A stretch of DNA of 17,329 bases from Clostridiales bacterium (GCA_012513735.1 JAAZBR010000333.1:1-17329), one strand, 5' to 3'; shown: positions 1 through 8,004, numbered from the stretch's first letter. Notes: generated by a model from the sequence alone, not told the origin. Program-made: numbers and translations.

Positions 1-559
1 TCCTGCTCTCTCCAACCGAGATTGCTGCCTTCACAAATTCCCTTTCCCTCAGAGTTAAAGTTAGTCCCCGGACCAATCGAATGAGTGGAGCTGAGTTCGT
101 AAGTCCGAGTGATATAATTACGACTTCTACTCCTGGACCGATTATTGCCGTAACTGTCAAAGCCATTAAAACACAAGGAAATGAAAGCATTGTATTGGCA
201 AATCCATTGATGAGAGCATCTGTCTTTCCGCCATAATATCCTGCCAACAACCCAAGAGGCGCACCCAGGAATAGTGAAATCACCATAACAAGTAAAGAGA
301 TGCCAAAGGAGATTCGCGTGCCATAAACTACTCTTGATAATATGTCTCGACCAAACTTATCCGTCCCCATTATATGCCTCGAAGAAGGCGGCTCTAAGTC
401 CCCTCCAACTTGCATTTCATCATAATTGTATGGCGCAATAAAAGGAGCAAAAATCGCCACAAAAGCCATTACTATCAACAAGAACAGCCCTACCGACGCC
501 TTCTTGTTTCCGGATACTAGTCTCGCGGTCTTTCTGAACCAGCTGGATATTCTATTCAT
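1..559 (-). CDS. DppC/OppC-like peptide ABC transporter permease (partial, 3' end outside window)
   Basis: Reading the minus strand from the ATG at 559 gives 186 open codons that run off the window edge. The start is preceded by a GGAGCAAGGGG ribosome site. A first membrane segment lies at about residues 23-43. It is followed by the OppC-family signature HIMGTDKFGRDILSRVVYG, further hydrophobic helices, and an EAA-type cytoplasmic loop (LREREFVKAA) just before the cut. Family members are about 280-300 residues, so roughly one third is missing. It should be one of two membrane subunits of a di/oligopeptide (or nickel) importer; the substrate cannot be read from this subunit. The other transporter genes are presumably downstream, beyond position 1. 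Base composition (about 45% GC) and frequent AGA/ATA codons differ from the GC-rich genes to the right, so it belongs to another compositional segment. Confidence 0.85.
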   Translation of the reverse strand, partial: MNRISSWFRKTARLVSGNKKASVGLFLLIVMAFVAIFAPFIAPYNYDEMQVGGDLEPPSSRHIMGTDKFGRDILSRVVYGTRISFGISLLVMVISLFLGAPLGLLAGYYGGKTDALINGFANTMLSFPCVLMALTVTAIIGPGVEVVIISLGLTNSAPLIRLVRGLTLTLREREFVKAAISVGESR

Positions 560-680
560 GTAGACCCCTTGCTCCGATAGTAAAGTAGGTTCTTAACAAC
601 TAAACAATATTCTTATACAAGTTTAATATACCAGCTTTCCCAGCTCGATGCAAGCAGAATTGTTTGGACGAACCTATCAT

Positions 681-734
681 GATTTTTGATTTTTGATTCT
701 GGAAAAGTTCCATCATCGTAAGCATCATCGTAAG
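681..734. repeat. Two short tandem repeats at the AT-rich/GC-rich boundary
   Basis: A 7-base unit GATTTTT occurs twice in tandem (681-694) and begins a third copy. It is followed by two perfect tandem copies of the 12-mer CATCATCGTAAG at 711-722 and 723-734. They lie between the divergent peptide-permease and ATP-grasp genes, where GC content rises sharply. The rest of 560-757 holds no recognisable gene, only AT-rich sequence that must contain the promoter of the leftward permease. Confidence 0.6.
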
Positions 735-757
735 CCGTGTCCTTCCGGTCACTTTCA

Positions 758-786
758 TTGCGCTGCCTGCATTTTTATGCTATCCT
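758..786 (+). promoter_or_regulatory. Putative sigma-A promoter of the ATP-grasp/esterase operon
   Basis: A -35 box TTGCGC (758-763), a 17-base spacer and a -10 box TATCCT (781-786) preceded by TG at -15/-14 (extended -10, TGCTATCCT) lie directly upstream of the ATP-grasp start. Transcription would begin near 793, leaving a leader of about 24 bases. Confidence 0.5.
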
Positions 787-816
787 GCCTTGGATACCAA
801 GCGCCGGAGGAACACC

Positions 817-2007
817 ATGAACTTCGTCTTTATTTCCCCCCATTTCCCCACCAACATGTGGCTGTATTGCCGGGCGCTGCATCAAAATGGGGTGCGGGTG
901 TTGGGCATTGCCGATACGCTGCTGGAAAACCTGCAGCCGGAGCTTCGGAACAGCCTGACCGACTACTGCCAGGTGAACAACCTGGAGGATGGAGCGGAGT
1001 TGATCCGTGCCATAGGCTACTTCACCTGGCGCTGGGGCAAGATGGACTGGCTGGAGAGCAACAACGAATACTGGCTGGAACAGGACGCCTGGCTGCGGGA
1101 GCAGTTCAACATTGAAACAGGCCCCCGTCCGCAGCAGATGGCCACCTGGCGACGCAAATCCGGCATGAAGGCGTTGTACGAAAAGGCGGGCATCCCCACT
1201 GCACCCTGGATCCTGGCGGATACGCTGGACAATGCCCGGGCTTTCGCGCAAAAGGCCGGCTATCCCCTGATTGTCAAACCCGACGGCGGCGTGGGCGCCA
1301 GCGGCACCTACCGCATCAGGGATGACCGGGAGCTGATCAACTTCTTTGACCACCTGCCTGACCAGCCCTATATCATCGAGCGCTGCGTGTTTGGCGAGAT
1401 TTGCAGCTATGATGCGCTGATCGGCAGCCAGGGCCAGCCCCTGTACGAGACTGGGAATGTCACCCAAGGCAATATCATGGACTTTGTCAACGACCGTCTG
1501 AACTGCGTGTTCTACATTCCGCCCCGACCGGCGGACGACCTGGTGGAGGCAGGCCGCCGCTGTGTGGCGGCCTGGGGGGTCAGGAGCCGTTCGATTCACT
1601 TTGAGTTCTTCCGCCTGGACCGCGACCAGGAGGGCTTGGGCAAAAAGGGCGATGTGGTGGGCCTGGAGGTCAACATGCGCCCCTCGGGCGGCTACACCAG
1701 CGATATGATCAACTACGCGGGCTCGGTGGACATCTACCGCATGTGGGCGGACATGATCTGCTATGACCACGTCCATCTGAATCCCGACAGGCAAACTTAT
1801 TACTGCGTGTTCCTGGGCCGGCGTGACTTCCGCAGCTATGTGCACCCCAACCGGGAGCTGGAGCGGGACTGGCAGCACCGCCTGGTGATGTCTGCCCGGA
1901 TGCCCCGTGCTCTGGCCGATACCATGGGGGATCAGGTGTACCTGGCACGGTGTCTAGACAAGGCTGAGTTGGACGCCTTCGTAGACTACGGCTGCAAGGA
2001 GACCTGA
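817..2007 (+). CDS. ATP-grasp domain carboxylate-amine ligase-like protein
   Basis: The start is the ATG at 817 behind GGAGG (806-810); an in-frame TTG at 790 lacks a ribosome site. The 396-residue protein has a short Rossmann-like N-terminal part (about 1-105) followed by an ATP-grasp fold. Visible features are Lys154 in IVKP, the flexible glycine loop GGVGASGT (157-164), the hinge region IIERCVFGE (187-194), and the metal/nucleotide acidic residues Glu263 (HFEFF) and Glu284/Asn286 in LEVNMRPSGG. ATP-grasp enzymes activate a carboxylate as an acyl-phosphate and join it to an amine or thiol; the substrates here are unknown. The stop codon is one base from the start of a hydrolase gene, so the pair is translated together and may act on the same compound. 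No membrane segment or signal peptide is seen, so it should be cytosolic. The fold assignment is firm and the reaction is not. Confidence 0.85.
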   Translation: MNFVFISPHFPTNMWLYCRALHQNGVRVLGIADTLLENLQPELRNSLTDYCQVNNLEDGAELIRAIGYFTWRWGKMDWLESNNEYWLEQDAWLREQFNIETGPRPQQMATWRRKSGMKALYEKAGIPTAPWILADTLDNARAFAQKAGYPLIVKPDGGVGASGTYRIRDDRELINFFDHLPDQPYIIERCVFGEICSYDALIGSQGQPLYETGNVTQGNIMDFVNDRLNCVFYIPPRPADDLVEAGRRCVAAWGVRSRSIHFEFFRLDRDQEGLGKKGDVVGLEVNMRPSGGYTSDMINYAGSVDIYRMWADMICYDHVHLNPDRQTYYCVFLGRRDFRSYVHPNRELERDWQHRLVMSARMPRALADTMGDQVYLARCLDKAELDAFVDYGCKET

Positions 2008-2008
2008 G

Positions 2009-2749
2009 ATGCAAATCGAATACCGCAAGACCTATTCCCCCGCCCTTCAGCGCGACATGGAAATCAAGGTATACGGCCATACCGGCCAGCCCTGTCTGGT
2101 GTTTCCCTGTCAAGACGGGCGTTACTACGATTTTGAGAACTTCGGCATGCTGCCCCACTGCCAGCCCTACATCGACCAGGGCCGGCTGAAGCTGTACTGT
2201 GTGGACAGCATCGACAGGGAAACATGGTCTGCTGCAAGTGAACCGCCCTACGACCGGGTACGCCGGCACGAGGCTTGGTTCAATTACCTCATTGAGGAAC
2301 TGTACCCCAGCGCCATGCAGGAAACCGGCTGGCCCCACCGGGCCATGACCATGGGCTTCAGCATGGGGGCCATGCACGCGGTCAACACCCTGTTTCGCCG
2401 GCCGGACCTGTTTGACACGGTGATTGCGCTGTCGGGCGCCTATCAGCCCGAGCATTTTCTGGGCGACTACATGGATGAGGTGGTTTACCGCAATTCGCCG
2501 GTCAGCTCCATCCGTGGCATGCCGCACGGACACCCCTGGATCGAGTTGCTGAACACCTGCAAGATTGTGATCTGTGTGGGCCAAGGCGCCTGGGAAGAGG
2601 AGATGCTTGCCTCCACCCGCCTGCTGGACCGGGCGCTGTACGAAAAGGGCATCCATGCCTGGTTCGACTACTGGGGCACCGATGTCAGCCATGACTGGCC
2701 ATGGTGGCACAAGCAGCTACCCTATTTCCTGAGCAAGGTCATGGAGTAG
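2009..2749 (+). CDS. Alpha/beta-hydrolase, putative esterase (COG4947-like)
   Basis: This 246-residue protein starts one base after the ATP-grasp stop codon. The nucleophile elbow GFSMGA is at 116-121 with Ser118 as the likely nucleophile, and His228 in DVSHDW is the likely catalytic histidine near the C-terminus. An acidic stretch at 196-198 (EEE) may supply the third residue. The N-terminal HTGQPCLVFPCQDG and the FENFGM segment resemble the compact esterase family that COG4947 describes. No signal peptide is visible, so it should work in the cytosol. Given the tight coupling to the ligase it may hydrolyse, transfer or proofread the ligase's ester/amide product, but that is inference. An intrinsic terminator follows about 27 bases after the stop. 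Confidence 0.82.
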   Translation: MQIEYRKTYSPALQRDMEIKVYGHTGQPCLVFPCQDGRYYDFENFGMLPHCQPYIDQGRLKLYCVDSIDRETWSAASEPPYDRVRRHEAWFNYLIEELYPSAMQETGWPHRAMTMGFSMGAMHAVNTLFRRPDLFDTVIALSGAYQPEHFLGDYMDEVVYRNSPVSSIRGMPHGHPWIELLNTCKIVICVGQGAWEEEMLASTRLLDRALYEKGIHAWFDYWGTDVSHDWPWWHKQLPYFLSKVME

Positions 2750-2775
2750 CGGCAACCAATCCGATTGCATACATG

Positions 2776-2805
2776 AAAACTGCCCCGTGCGCGAGGCAGT
2801 TTTTT
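2776..2805 (+). terminator. Rho-independent terminator of the ATP-grasp/esterase operon
   Basis: A 9-bp stem AAAACTGCC/GGCAGTTTT (2776-2784 with 2795-2803), a 10-base loop and a run of T residues end the rightward operon. The opposite strand carries four T residues after the same stem, so it may also stop the convergent gene that ends at 2829. Confidence 0.85.
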
Positions 2806-2828
2806 GATATGGTGCTACGCTGCAACGC

Positions 2829-4514
2829 CTATTGGCCCGGAAACAGCTGTACGCTCAGCCCTTCGTAGAGATGGCCGGCGTTGAGGGGCACCACATAGGC
2901 CTGGGTGGCGTCCTGGCTGACCACATCCACGGGCACAATGAAGGTACCCTCCCGGAAGGTGACCACCACGCCGATCAACCCGTCCTTGGGCACCAGGGCC
3001 GACAGGGGCACCTGATAGGTGATGCGGGAGGTGCTGAGCTGCACATGGCAGGAGCGGATGTTGAGCACCGGCTTCACCGAGGAATTGACCGTCAGCCGCA
3101 CCAGCAGGTCGCCCCCTGAGCGGGTGACGCTCTCTACCTTGGCTTCCACGGTGGTGTTGTCGAAGCTTTCGATCATCATCTGGTAGACTTCGCCCACCAC
3201 AGGGTTCCACTGCAGGTTGTTGGCCAGCATCAGCACGGCCCACTCATAGGGGCGCACCAGGCGGTAGATGTCCATGCTGTTCTTGGGGCGCTCAAATACC
3301 TGTGGCACCTCACCGTTGTACATGCTGCGCACCTGCTGGGGGTCGTACTGAGCGTAGTTGCTGATATTCAGTGCGCCCTCAAACCCATCGGTATAGAAGC
3401 TGACGATGCCGTTGTCGGTGGCCGCGTACTGCTTGGTCCAGGTGTCGATGCGCTGAAGCTGGTTGTTTTCATTGTCGTACAGGCGCGTCAGCTTGGTGTC
3501 ATCCGGATATTTCTGCTTCATGTAGGTATAGCGGCTGCTGATGGCTTCCTTCAGCAGATACTCCTGATTAAGCAGATTGCCGTGGGCGCCCTGTACCAGC
3601 GCCCGGGTTTCCAGGGCGCGGTCATAAATGGTGGTATCCAGAAGCTGCAGCTTGGTATCCGGCGCGTCGGTGGTGTTGGTGAGGATTTTCAGGTATTCCT
3701 TGATCTGCCGGCGGTAGGTTTGTAGTTGGGTCAGCTCACGGGAACTGAAGCCGGTGGTGTACACGGTGCACACGGGGTCGCCACGGTTGACCGTGGCGTT
3801 CTCCTCGGCAATGTACAGGATATCCGATACGCCCTCCTGCATGAACACGGTCTCATCCCGCACAATGATGGCGTTACCGGCCTGGGCAGACTCCTGCTCA
3901 GCAATGGTGACGATGGCCGTGCGGGGCGCCTTGTTGTTCAAAAGCTGGTTGATGCCCATGGCCCCCAGCACCGCCACCAGAAAGCCGAGGCCAATGTAGA
4001 GATAAATCATCATGTTGCGCTGGCGGGGTGGCGCCTGATAGGGCACGCGCTCGGGCAGCTCCTGCCCCGGAGGCGGTTGGCTGCCGGGCGGCACATGGCT
4101 GCCCGTACCCCCGGGGGTCAGCGGGTACTGCGGGAAACCGGCAAAGGGATCCACGGGCTGCGGGCTCTGCAGCTCCCCTTCATATACGGGAGGCATGGCC
4201 TGCTGCGGTGCTACAGGCGCCTGCCGGGGCACCTGGGGCACTGCCGGGGTAAAAAAGCCCTGCTCGTCCTCAGGCAAGGGGGCGGGAACCTGCTGGTCAG
4301 CTTGCTGCAAAGGCGGCATCTGATAGGGGCCGGGCTGGGCCGCAGGCGCCTGCCGGGGCATGCGCGGGTCAGCCGGGGCGAAATACCCCTGCTCTTCAAC
4401 TTCTGCACCCGGCTGCTGGTAGGGGTTTCTCTGCGGCACAAATCCGGGCTGCCCCTGAAAGAAGCTGCCTTGTTCGCCATCCTGCGGCGGCTGTTGAGGG
4501 GGCCAGTTGGTCAT
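2829..4514 (-). CDS. HlyD-like membrane-anchored protein with Pro/Gln-rich cytoplasmic N-terminus
   Basis: Two adjacent ATG codons (4517 and 4514) follow GGGAGG. The second has the more usable spacing (4 versus 1 base), giving 561 residues; numbers here count from the first ATG. Residues 1-167 are low-complexity and rich in Pro and Gln. They include a tandem duplication of about 43 residues: EEQGYFAP...PRQAPAA at 41-60 recurs as DEQGFFTP...PRQAPVA at 84-103, with a shorter EQGSFF copy at 15-20. One membrane helix lies at about 169-190. After it comes a half-lipoyl/barrel-sandwich segment like HlyD proteins (about 205-250), a long helical hairpin (about 262-370) and a beta-rich C-terminus. HlyD-family adaptors normally serve ABC exporters, but no exporter gene is adjacent, so it may be an orphan cell-envelope protein. 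It has its own promoter at 4548-4576. Confidence 0.7.
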   Translation of the reverse strand: MTNWPPQQPPQDGEQGSFFQGQPGFVPQRNPYQQPGAEVEEQGYFAPADPRMPRQAPAAQPGPYQMPPLQQADQQVPAPLPEDEQGFFTPAVPQVPRQAPVAPQQAMPPVYEGELQSPQPVDPFAGFPQYPLTPGGTGSHVPPGSQPPPGQELPERVPYQAPPRQRNMMIYLYIGLGFLVAVLGAMGINQLLNNKAPRTAIVTIAEQESAQAGNAIIVRDETVFMQEGVSDILYIAEENATVNRGDPVCTVYTTGFSSRELTQLQTYRRQIKEYLKILTNTTDAPDTKLQLLDTTIYDRALETRALVQGAHGNLLNQEYLLKEAISSRYTYMKQKYPDDTKLTRLYDNENNQLQRIDTWTKQYAATDNGIVSFYTDGFEGALNISNYAQYDPQQVRSMYNGEVPQVFERPKNSMDIYRLVRPYEWAVLMLANNLQWNPVVGEVYQMMIESFDNTTVEAKVESVTRSGGDLLVRLTVNSSVKPVLNIRSCHVQLSTSRITYQVPLSALVPKDGLIGVVVTFREGTFIVPVDVVSQDATQAYVVPLNAGHLYEGLSVQLFPGQ

Positions 4515-4547
4515 CATTCCTCCCGCGGTGCCAAAAGGGATGCACGT

Positions 4548-4576
4548 AGGATAGCGCGAATTACATAATTTGTAAA
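4548..4576 (-). promoter_or_regulatory. Putative sigma-A promoter of the HlyD-like gene
   Basis: On the minus strand a -35 box TTTACA (4576-4571), a 17-base spacer and a -10 box TATCCT (4553-4548) precede the HlyD-like gene. Transcription would start near 4541, about 27 bases before the start codon. This makes the gene independent of the FAD-dehydrogenase gene upstream. Confidence 0.6.
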
Positions 4577-4600
4577 GAATTCGTAATCTTTAGCGGCTGT

Positions 4601-6190
4601 CTACAGCACTGCAATCAGCGCCTGGGCGGCCTTCAACCCTTCCACCGCCGCCGACAGGATGCCCCCCGCCATGCCGGCTCCCTCCCCCGCCGGGAATACG
4701 CCCCGGATGCCGGCCTGCATGCCCGCATCCCGCACCACCCGCAGGGGCGAGGAAGATCGGGTCTCCACACCGGTCAACAAAGCCCCCCGGGAGGCAAACC
4801 CCGGCAGCCTGCGCTCAAAGACCCGCAGGGCATCCTGAAGGCCTTCCACCGCAAAGGCGGGCAGCGCCTCCCGCAGATCCACCAGCGAAACGCCGGGGCG
4901 CAGCGTAGGCATGACCTCACCCAGTTCCCGGGAGGGTCTGCCTGCCAGAAAATCCTCCGCCAATTGGGCCGGCGCCCGATACCCGCCCCCGCCCAGGCGA
5001 AAGGCCGCCTCCTCCCACCGGCGCTGGAAGGCGAAGCCGGCCAGGGGGTGGGCGGAATCAAAGTCCGCAGGGCTGACATCCACCAGCATGGCGGCGTTGG
5101 CGTTGCGCCCGCCGCGGCTGAAGGGGCTCATGCCGTTAACGCACAAGCGGTTCTGCTCGCTGCTGGCATTGACCACACGCCCACCGGGGCACATGCAGAA
5201 GGTATAGGCGCCCCGGCCGCTGCGGGTGCGGCAGCTCAGATGGTACTCTGCCGGCGGCAGACCATAGCCCTCGGCAAAATCGCCATATTGAACGCGGTTG
5301 ACCACGCTTTGCAGTTGCTCCACCCGTACGCCAATGGAGAAAGCCTTAGGCTCCATCTGCATCCCTATCCCATGCAGCATCTGCTGGGTGTCCCGGGCGC
5401 TGTGGCCCAGAGCCAAAATCAGGTGGTCGCACCGCCGCTGGTGCTGCTGCCCTGCCTGCTGATATAAAACGCCCCGCACGCTCCCCCCTTCCACTACAAG
5501 CCCGCTGAGGCGCGCGCCAAAGTGCACCTCGCCCCCCAGCCTCTCGATCTCTTGGCGGATACGGGTAACCAGCCGCGGAAGCTTATCGGTGCCGATATGA
5601 GGGCGAGCCATGTACAACAACTCCGGCGGACCGCCAAAATCGTGCAGGGTATGCAGCACTTCGCCGCACAGGGGGGATTTGATGCCGCTGTTCAGCTTGC
5701 CGTCCGAAAAGGCGCCGGCACCGCCTTCGCCAAACTGAATGTTGCTTTCCTCCTCCAGCAAGCCCTGCGAAAACAACCGGCTGACCGCCTTCAGGCGTTC
5801 GCTCACCGGCTGGCCCCGCTCCAACACCAGAGGCTGCAGGCCGGCCTTGGCCAGCGTCAGGGCAGCAAACAGACCACAGGGGCCCAGGCCCACCACCACC
5901 GGCGGCAGGACGCTGCGGGCAGGGGCAACAGACATCCTGGGCTGTGGCAGCACCACCTGGGCGTCCCGCAACCTGAGCCGAGCCACCAGCTTGTCCTCCT
6001 GGGTCAGGCCCTCCACCTCTACCGTGTACACATACCGCACGCGGCTTTTATCGCGGGCATCCACACTTTTGCGAGCGATACGCAAAGAAGCCCCTTCCTG
6101 GGACTTCAAGCGCAGGCGGCGGCGGGCCTCCAGCAAAGCGGCCTCATCGCCGGCAGGTGGGTCAATGCGGATGTTGGACAGGCGGATCAC
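4601..6190 (-). CDS. FAD-dependent dehydrogenase, COG2509-like
   Basis: The 529-residue protein starts at a GTG (6190). The nearby ATG at 6196 is out of frame and meets a stop at once, and a GGGAG lies 12 bases upstream of the GTG. Residues 1-80 form the small N-terminal domain usual in this family. A Rossmann FAD site GLGPCGLFAALTLAKAGL (101-118) follows, with Glu124 at the end of the second strand as the ribose ligand. The family-typical stretch SNIQFGEGGAGAFSDGKL is at 149-166, a Cys-containing segment (LSCRTRSGRGAYTFCMCPGG) lies mid-protein, and the C-terminal GVFPAGEGAGMAGGILSAAV closes the FAD site. The family's physiological substrate is not established. The gene sits 45 bases after the transporter ATPase stop with no terminator between, so it may be the last gene of the T-box-controlled operon. 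Confidence 0.85.
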   Translation of the reverse strand: MIRLSNIRIDPPAGDEAALLEARRRLRLKSQEGASLRIARKSVDARDKSRVRYVYTVEVEGLTQEDKLVARLRLRDAQVVLPQPRMSVAPARSVLPPVVVGLGPCGLFAALTLAKAGLQPLVLERGQPVSERLKAVSRLFSQGLLEEESNIQFGEGGAGAFSDGKLNSGIKSPLCGEVLHTLHDFGGPPELLYMARPHIGTDKLPRLVTRIRQEIERLGGEVHFGARLSGLVVEGGSVRGVLYQQAGQQHQRRCDHLILALGHSARDTQQMLHGIGMQMEPKAFSIGVRVEQLQSVVNRVQYGDFAEGYGLPPAEYHLSCRTRSGRGAYTFCMCPGGRVVNASSEQNRLCVNGMSPFSRGGRNANAAMLVDVSPADFDSAHPLAGFAFQRRWEEAAFRLGGGGYRAPAQLAEDFLAGRPSRELGEVMPTLRPGVSLVDLREALPAFAVEGLQDALRVFERRLPGFASRGALLTGVETRSSSPLRVVRDAGMQAGIRGVFPAGEGAGMAGGILSAAVEGLKAAQALIAVL

Positions 6191-6235
6191 AGCATGCTTA
6201 CACTCCCTGAATGAAGTGCCCCCAGCATAGCAGAT

Positions 6236-7009
6236 TCAGTTGCCGCACTCAATGCTGATCTCATTGAACAGGGAAAGCAGGTTCTCCATGCGCAGGGCCT
6301 TCTTCTCGTCCCCGGCCGCGTCCAGAACAGCCTGGCCCTGGTGCATCATCAGCAGGCGGTCACCATAGTCCAGGGCAAAGCGCAGGTTATGGGTAACCAT
6401 GATGGCAGTCAGCTTGTGCTGCTTCACCATGCGGTCAGTCAACTCCATGATGACCTCCGCAGCCTTGGGGTCCAGGGCAGCAGTATGCTCGTCCAGCACC
6501 AGAAACTCAATGGGGGCAAGGCGTGCCATGGTCATGGCCAGGGCCTGGCGCTGACCGCCTGACAGACTGCCGGCCCGGGCCTGCATCATGTTTTCAAGGC
6601 CCAAACCCAGCTCGCTCAGCATCTCCCGGTAGAGGGGAATGCGAGCCTTGTCGGTGCCCGGCAGCAGGTTCATGCGCTTGAACTTGTTGTCGGCCAGGGC
6701 CATGTTCTCCTGGATGGTCATCTTGGCACAGGTGCCCATGGCCGGGTTCTGGTAGATGCGTGCCATGCGGCGGGAACGCAAATGCTCCTTCTGCCGGGTG
6801 ATGTCCTGCCCATCCAGCAGAATTTGCCCGGCATCCACAGGGATGGAACCACACAGGATGTTGAGCAGCGTGGTCTTGCCCGAGCCGTTGGAGCCCACGA
6901 TGGACAGGAACTGCCCTGCCTCCACACTCAGCGAAAAGCCGTCAAACAGGCCCAGCTCCCGCACAGTACCAGGGTTATAGGTTTTGTGGATGTTCCGGAT
7001 TTCAAGCAT
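6236..7009 (-). CDS. ABC transporter ATP-binding protein, probable tryptophan importer ATPase (COG1101-like)
   Basis: This 257-residue nucleotide-binding subunit has the Walker A motif GSNGSGKT (39-46), a Q-loop in YQNP (86-89), the signature LSGGQRQ (149-155), Walker B FLVLDE (169-174) and the switch His207 (VTHN). The insert after the Q-loop (ENMALADNKFKRMNLLPG) is typical of the COG1101 partner of COG4120 permeases. Its ATG (7009) lies inside the last codons of the permease gene, an 8-base overlap, and an AAGGAGAAG ribosome site sits in that gene. This is a sign of translational coupling. The protein should power uptake through the upstream permease; the Trp assignment rests on the T-box specifier and on gene order matching trpXYZ of other Firmicutes. 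Confidence 0.88.
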   Translation of the reverse strand: MLEIRNIHKTYNPGTVRELGLFDGFSLSVEAGQFLSIVGSNGSGKTTLLNILCGSIPVDAGQILLDGQDITRQKEHLRSRRMARIYQNPAMGTCAKMTIQENMALADNKFKRMNLLPGTDKARIPLYREMLSELGLGLENMMQARAGSLSGGQRQALAMTMARLAPIEFLVLDEHTAALDPKAAEVIMELTDRMVKQHKLTAIMVTHNLRFALDYGDRLLMMHQGQAVLDAAGDEKKALRMENLLSLFNEISIECGN

Positions 7010-7895
7010 GGGCCTTCTCCTTTCGCTTGATGGTGCCGCTGGCCAAAATAGCCAGAAACAGCGCGGCTGTCACCAGCTTCATGTCCATGGGCGACAGGCC
7101 GGCCGCAATGGCAAAGGCCACACACACCTTGTACAGGATGGCGCCCACCACCACCTTGGTGGTGATGCGCACCTTCTCGTTGCGGCGGAACAGGTTGAGG
7201 CCAATGATAACCGAAGCCAGGCCCAGCACCATGGCGCCGGTACCCATGCTGACCTCAAACATGCGCTGCTGCTGACACAGGATGGCTCCTGACAAAGCCA
7301 CCAGCCCGTTGGCCAGCACCAGGCCCACGATCTTTACATTGCCCTTGTCTCGGCCCAGGGCAGTGACCACAGTTTCATTATCACCGGCCGCCCGCAGCAG
7401 ATAGCCTGCCCGGGTGCGCAGATAGCCGTCCAGCAGCAGCTTTAGTCCCACCACGATCAGCGCAGCAATGATGAGCACCCGCAGGTCTGCAGGCAGGCTG
7501 TCCGCCAGCGGATTGTTACGGAAAATGGTTACCGCCTTGCGGGGCAACGACAGCAGCGCATTGCCGCCAGTGATGCGCAGGTTGATGGAATATAGGGCGG
7601 TCATCATGATGATACCCGAAAACAGAGCACGTACCTTTAGCTTCACGTGGATCAGCCCCGTGAACAGGCCAGCCAACGTCCCTGCCACAATGGCCGCGGC
7701 CAGCGCAGCCAGGGGGCCCCAACCGGCCAGTATTAGGGCGGAGGACACCGCCCCACCCAGAGGGAAAGAGCCGTCCACCGTCAGGTCAGGAAAATCCAGA
7801 ATAGCGTAGGTAATCATGATGCCGAAGGCCAGCACCGCATAGATCAGCCCCTGTTCCAGGGTGCTGGGCAGCGTGGCCACAAAACTTGTCAGCAA
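7002..7895 (-). CDS. ABC transporter permease, probable tryptophan importer (COG4120-like)
   Basis: The protein has 297 residues and starts at a TTG (7895) placed six bases after GGAGGG; a GTG five codons later is the main alternative. It is very hydrophobic with about eight membrane segments. It carries features of the COG4120/branched-chain permease-like fold: ILDFPDLTVDGSFPLGGAV near residue 33, GLFTGLIHVKLKVRALFSGI near 76, and the cytoplasmic loop RAAGDNETVVTALGRDKG near 168. It is the only permease in the operon, so it probably works as a homodimer, as in this transporter class. A strong hairpin (7947-7979) lies between it and the binding-protein gene, and its end overlaps the ATPase gene by 8 bases. 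Confidence 0.87.
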   Translation of the reverse strand: MLTSFVATLPSTLEQGLIYAVLAFGIMITYAILDFPDLTVDGSFPLGGAVSSALILAGWGPLAALAAAIVAGTLAGLFTGLIHVKLKVRALFSGIIMMTALYSINLRITGGNALLSLPRKAVTIFRNNPLADSLPADLRVLIIAALIVVGLKLLLDGYLRTRAGYLLRAAGDNETVVTALGRDKGNVKIVGLVLANGLVALSGAILCQQQRMFEVSMGTGAMVLGLASVIIGLNLFRRNEKVRITTKVVVGAILYKVCVAFAIAAGLSPMDMKLVTAALFLAILASGTIKRKEKAHA

Positions 7896-7946
7896 GGGTT
7901 TCCCTCCAGTCAGTATTTTGAGCGTTTGCTGTCAGAAGAACCGGGC

Positions 7947-7979
7947 GAAGTGCTGCGGCACAGACTGTCGCAGCACTTC
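7947..7979 (-). other. Intercistronic mRNA hairpin between binding-protein and permease genes
   Basis: A perfect 11-bp stem (GAAGTGCTGCG at 7947-7957 with its complement at 7969-7979) and an 11-base loop lie in the 109-base gap between the two genes. No T run follows on the minus strand, so it is more likely to protect the upstream message from 3' decay than to terminate. Confidence 0.6.
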
Positions 7980-8004
7980 ACCCCGGAATACAGCGCGGGG
8001 ACGG

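Noticed and set aside
677..734. CRISPR-like repeats
   Set aside because: Units are 7 and 12 bases in direct tandem without spacers.
693..1115. 140-codon plus-strand open frame overlapping the ATP-grasp start
   Set aside because: Different frame from the real gene, no ribosome site, and a composition typical of shifted reading of the ATP-grasp gene.
775..1878. Long minus-strand open frame opposite the ATP-grasp gene
   Set aside because: Antisense shadow of a GC-rich gene: no ribosome site and low-complexity His/Ala/Val-rich translation, while the plus strand encodes clear ATP-grasp motifs.
1709..2710. 333-codon minus-strand open frame
   Set aside because: Lies opposite both operon genes, with no start signals or recognisable motifs.
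3726..4568. 280-codon plus-strand open frame opposite the HlyD-like gene
   Set aside because: Gly/Arg/His/Leu-rich shadow translation; the minus strand has a promoter, ribosome site and membrane segment.
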